Source: Nemopilema nomurai
Lineage: Eukaryota > Cnidaria > Scyphozoa > Rhizostomeae > Rhizostomatidae
Assembly (NCBI GenBank): GCA_003864495.1
Contig: ML133471.1
Location: forward strand, 592,001 to 656,000
Length of the DNA: 64,000 nt
Direction of reading: 5' to 3'
The position numbers and the translations under genes were made by a program. The notes beneath the pieces were generated by a model. It was not told the DNA's origin and ran no database searches. It was given only the letters and a program-made list of their open reading frames with translations. This document shows, piece after piece, positions 62,201 to 64,000 of the stretch (positions are counted from its first letter, which is position 1; each line of letters opens with the position of its first letter).

Positions 62201-64000
62201 TTTAGGAATCCTATTTCTTACGATGTCACCATAATAAGTTTATTCTTAATCAAACTGGTGTTTATTTACTTTGGTATGCAGCAAGCTTAATTCAATCCTT
62301 TAATAAGCTAACCAGTGTTTTAGTAAACCTTTAGTAAGCATTAAATTACTTGTTCACAGGCAAGGGGATCACGCTGATAGCGTGTACATAATTCTAAATG
62401 GCCGATTAAGATCTGTAAACGTTACGCAAGATGGTAAGAAGCAGCTTGGAGATGAATATGGCAGAGGAGAATTCGTTGGTTTGGTATTATCATTGTTATT
62501 ATTATTATTATTTGGTAATCTCAGCTCTTCATTCCTCAAATGATATTGTGATGGCGAAATCTCGAACGGTCAAACAAACACAACCGGTGTAATTTAAAAA
62601 GTTATGATAATTCCAGCAAGCAAAACCTACCAAAAGAGAACATGGAAGTTCTTCTAGCTAATCGGTTGGAAGTGAATTAGTTTTCTGCAGTTATTTTATG
62701 TTTCAAATAAAACACTTACGGAACAAGGATCTACAAAGAGGCCGATTAAAGCGAAATCTACGTAAATATTGACAGAAAATTAGGAAAGGTTTGTATGAGA
62801 AAATATATGAGAAATCGTTGGTTGCCGTAAAGAATGAAAGAGAGGCTGTTACGTGAAGAATGTGAAAACGAGAATCATCATAATTAAGGCGGAAAAGTTG
62901 TTTAGCAGCGAATAGATAAAGAATGTTGTGATGCAAAGAAGAATGCAACAGGGCCAACGTGACAAAATGAAATATGTAATGTAAACAAAGCAAATGATGC
63001 CTTGCTGATTATTGCTATTTTGATAAAGGGGAAGAGTCCCCCTTTTGTGAATCATTACAGTTCATTTTGTTAATTAGTAAAATACACTATTGATTATACT
63101 AGGAATAGTAATCAAGTTTCGGCTCTATTTGTTGATATGAATAAATACAGCTCTCTGTTGCATCAATGAATTGATAAAGGCCTTCTAAGAGGGATAAACA
63201 GATTATGAGAAAAACTGAGTTTTCATGCGGTAGAGTTTACGCGAGCCAAAGCGTATCCAATAATTGATTTCTTCCATTTCCCCCCAGTTTTGCATATTGT
63301 CTTTTCATTGATGATGCAATTATTAATTGTGCTTGCTTTCTCAGGTGGAAGTTTTGACGGAATCTGCCAGAGTTAGTGATGTACTTGCAGTAAGGTATTC
63401 GCACTTTTGATTTCACTTACCTTAATGAATGAATAACTAGTTAAGAAATCATCACGAATCCCTCTTCTTGGTTGTTTTAATGATCTAGATTTTCTACGTT
63501 AATTTCTTTTCAGGGACACCGAGCTTGCTAAAATTCCAGATGGACTGCTGAACACGATCAAGCTGCAATACCCTCAGGTATAATCTGGTTCCACGTCATA
63601 CGTCGTTGTGAATGATTTAGTATTCATTAACATAGTTGTTTGTTTTATTAACGTACGGCAGTCGTCATGAGGCAAAGCAAGAAAAAGCTGAAGTAGACCC
63701 ATCCAATTTTTCTACAGTATATGTCTTTTCTTTGTTTAAACAGTCTTTATTTTCTTGAGCAAGGCTCTTTGAATATTATGTATCAGTATATTTCACAGTT
63801 TGTCTCACTGTTGGTGAAAAACCCACATCTAAAAAGCAATTAGAGATTAAGAGCGTTTTTGCGTATGGGCCAGTCAAGAACATTCAGATTTGAAAATTTG
63901 TTTGTTTGTGCATTTTAAGTCATTCTAGGCCTAACACGAGAAGAGCGTCGCCTCAACATCGCCGCTTAGCTCTTCCTCCCAAGCCTGTCACCAGAATTAT
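44226..64000 (+). CDS. PNPLA6/7 (neuropathy target esterase-like) lysophospholipase, N-terminal half
   Basis: PNPLA6/7 are ER-anchored (lyso)phosphatidylcholine hydrolases. Exons: 44226-44288, 46435-46513, 47020-47111, 47533-47645, 47807-47888, 48180-48238, 49211-49310, 49745-49804, 50088-50168, 50608-50669, 51801-51867, 58599-58685, ~59336-59616, ~59991-60258, 60672-60749, 61021-61086, 61517-61650, 61864-61995, 62360-62483, 63345-63394, 63514-63577, 63984 onward. These give ~719 residues. Features: membrane helix VIAAVAVAALLVVIGWFF (~22-39), the family block RFRKRDKMLFYGRKI, then three cyclic-nucleotide-binding-like domains: EKPLFFELCKH to SLVRIVQ; VRQGD to VGSLALLTGEPSFF; and FALDW to KLQYPQ. 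The catalytic patatin domain lies beyond the window. The starts of the two variable-linker exons (59336, 59991) rest on weak acceptors. PNPLA6 versus PNPLA7 cannot be separated, because the vertebrate split is later. Confidence 0.92.
45342..45388. repeat. 16-bp tandem repeat, three copies
   Basis: GGTAACTTGTGTGCAT is repeated twice perfectly and a third time in part. It lies in the first PNPLA6/7 intron (44289-46434), in which I see no other feature. Confidence 0.8.
48304..48317. repeat. Poly-G tract in PNPLA6/7 intron
   Basis: An uninterrupted run of about 14 G follows the splice donor of the exon ending 48238 by ~65 bases. It could form a G-quadruplex in the transcript. Nothing else marks it as functional. 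Confidence 0.6.
52259..53938 (-). CDS. Two-pore-domain K+ channel A, nested antisense in PNPLA6/7 intron
   Basis: Exons 53938-53614 and 52842-52259, phase-1 junction through the first selectivity filter, give 302 residues. Topology is the full K2P plan: M1 (LVTFLVYYAILFIGAAII), a ~75-residue extracellular cap with N-glycosylation sites and no cysteine, P1 with TTLGYGD, M2 (GGRIFVIIYGTIGIPVNIIF), M3 (SILLLACLVLWLALGALV), P2 with STIGYGD, M4 (YTNIGLAIAAGVFDAL) and a short basic C-tail. It should form a dimeric background K+ conductance. Both filters are GYG, whereas most K2Ps have GFG or GLG in P2. A tandem paralogue lies 1.2 kb upstream on the same strand with the same exon structure. The gene sits wholly in intron 51868-58598. 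Confidence 0.93.
55094..55125. repeat. (ATC)n microsatellite
   Basis: A run of ATC/ACC triplets lies just past the stop of K2P gene B (55148, minus strand), in its probable 3' UTR. Confidence 0.7.
55148..56439 (-). CDS. Two-pore-domain K+ channel B, nested antisense in PNPLA6/7 intron
   Basis: Exons 56439-56106 and 55734-55148, phase-1 junction in the first filter, give 306 residues. M1 (FFVFLMYYVLLFVGAAIIMI), cap, M2-M4 and the pore helices align with channel A throughout; shared blocks are ISWST-YKWRYFTH, YTNIGLA and the WSW-EG-Y entry to P2. The first filter reads TTVGFGD and the second STIGYGD, the reverse of the usual K2P order (GYG first, GFG/GLG second). The C-tail (about 50 residues) is charged and carries no recognised retention or PDZ motif. 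The shared intron position shows that A and B arose by tandem duplication. Intronic location and opposite strand relative to PNPLA6/7 mean separate promoters. Confidence 0.93.
56440..58598. other. PNPLA6/7 intron upstream of K2P gene B
   Basis: No exon was recognised on either strand. The region should include the promoter of channel B near 56440-56700. It contains the 16-bp minisatellite at 58206-58317. Confidence 0.5.
58206..58317. repeat. 16-bp minisatellite, seven units
   Basis: The unit AGGCTAGTCGTAACAG is repeated seven times. The first five copies are nearly perfect and the last two are degenerate. It lies ~280 bases before a PNPLA6/7 splice acceptor (58598), in non-coding sequence. 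Confidence 0.9.
59170..59243. repeat. Degenerate TGAT microsatellite
   Basis: An imperfect run of TGAT/TGATT units lies ~90 bases before the variable PNPLA6/7 exon at about 59336. It may displace the polypyrimidine tract and contributes to doubt about that acceptor. Confidence 0.7.
61191..61295 (+). repeat. Dispersed ~105-bp repeat, copy 2
   Basis: This is the second copy of the segment at 15130-15233, in the same orientation and ~46 kb away, inside a PNPLA6/7 intron (61087-61516). Similarity stops abruptly on the left at TCCAGGCATAAGG and fades on the right after GAAAGC. It has no splice donor matching that of copy 1. Confidence 0.75.

Overview
The window is a piece of an intron-rich animal nuclear genome. 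Every protein-coding gene except one is cut into short exons with GT-AG introns. The gene set (UBR4, Crumbs, neuropathy-target-esterase/PNPLA6-7, K2P channels, a VIAAT-like transporter, a paired-like homeobox gene) is metazoan. The AT-rich introns and the divergent homeobox and transporter sequences suggest an early-branching animal, most likely a cnidarian. That placement is inference and was not tested.

Layout. (1) About 1-17.7 kb, + strand: the 3' part of UBR4, the giant N-degron E3 ligase, in 20 exons ending at a stop at 17727. Its 6-kb intron (5803-11821) holds a complete antisense homeobox gene (9667 down to 6518, three exons) with an N-terminal eh1 repressor motif and a GC-AG intron inside the homeobox. 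Two kinds of TIR-bearing MITE, a possible third, and a tRNA-Ser-like fragment sit in other UBR4 introns. (2) 19.1-20.4 kb, +: an intronless VIAAT (SLC32)-like vesicular amino-acid transporter. (3) 25.1-21.1 kb, -: a 1221-residue helical-repeat protein in two exons, possibly MEI1-like. (4) 26.4-41.7 kb, +: a complete Crumbs gene in 12 exons (1882 aa). It has a signal peptide, an N-terminal laminin-G domain, about 26 EGF repeats, three more laminin-G domains, one membrane helix and the diagnostic short tail ending ERLI. (5) 44.2 kb to the window end, +: the N-terminal half of a PNPLA6/7 lysophospholipase, with an N-terminal membrane helix and three cyclic-nucleotide-binding-like domains; the patatin domain lies beyond the window. 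Its 6.7-kb intron (51868-58598) carries two tandem antisense two-pore-domain K+ channel genes, each of two exons.

The genes do not form an operon or a pathway. Crumbs (apical polarity), UBR4 (proteolysis) and PNPLA6/7 (ER lipid turnover) are housekeeping or developmental genes. The nested antisense genes (homeobox, K2P pair) and the VIAAT-like transporter suggest a neural or developmental flavour for the inserted genes. The exon models were built by joining reading frames at consensus splice sites. Crumbs, the homeobox gene, both K2P genes and the helical-repeat gene all sum to whole codons with matching phases at every junction.
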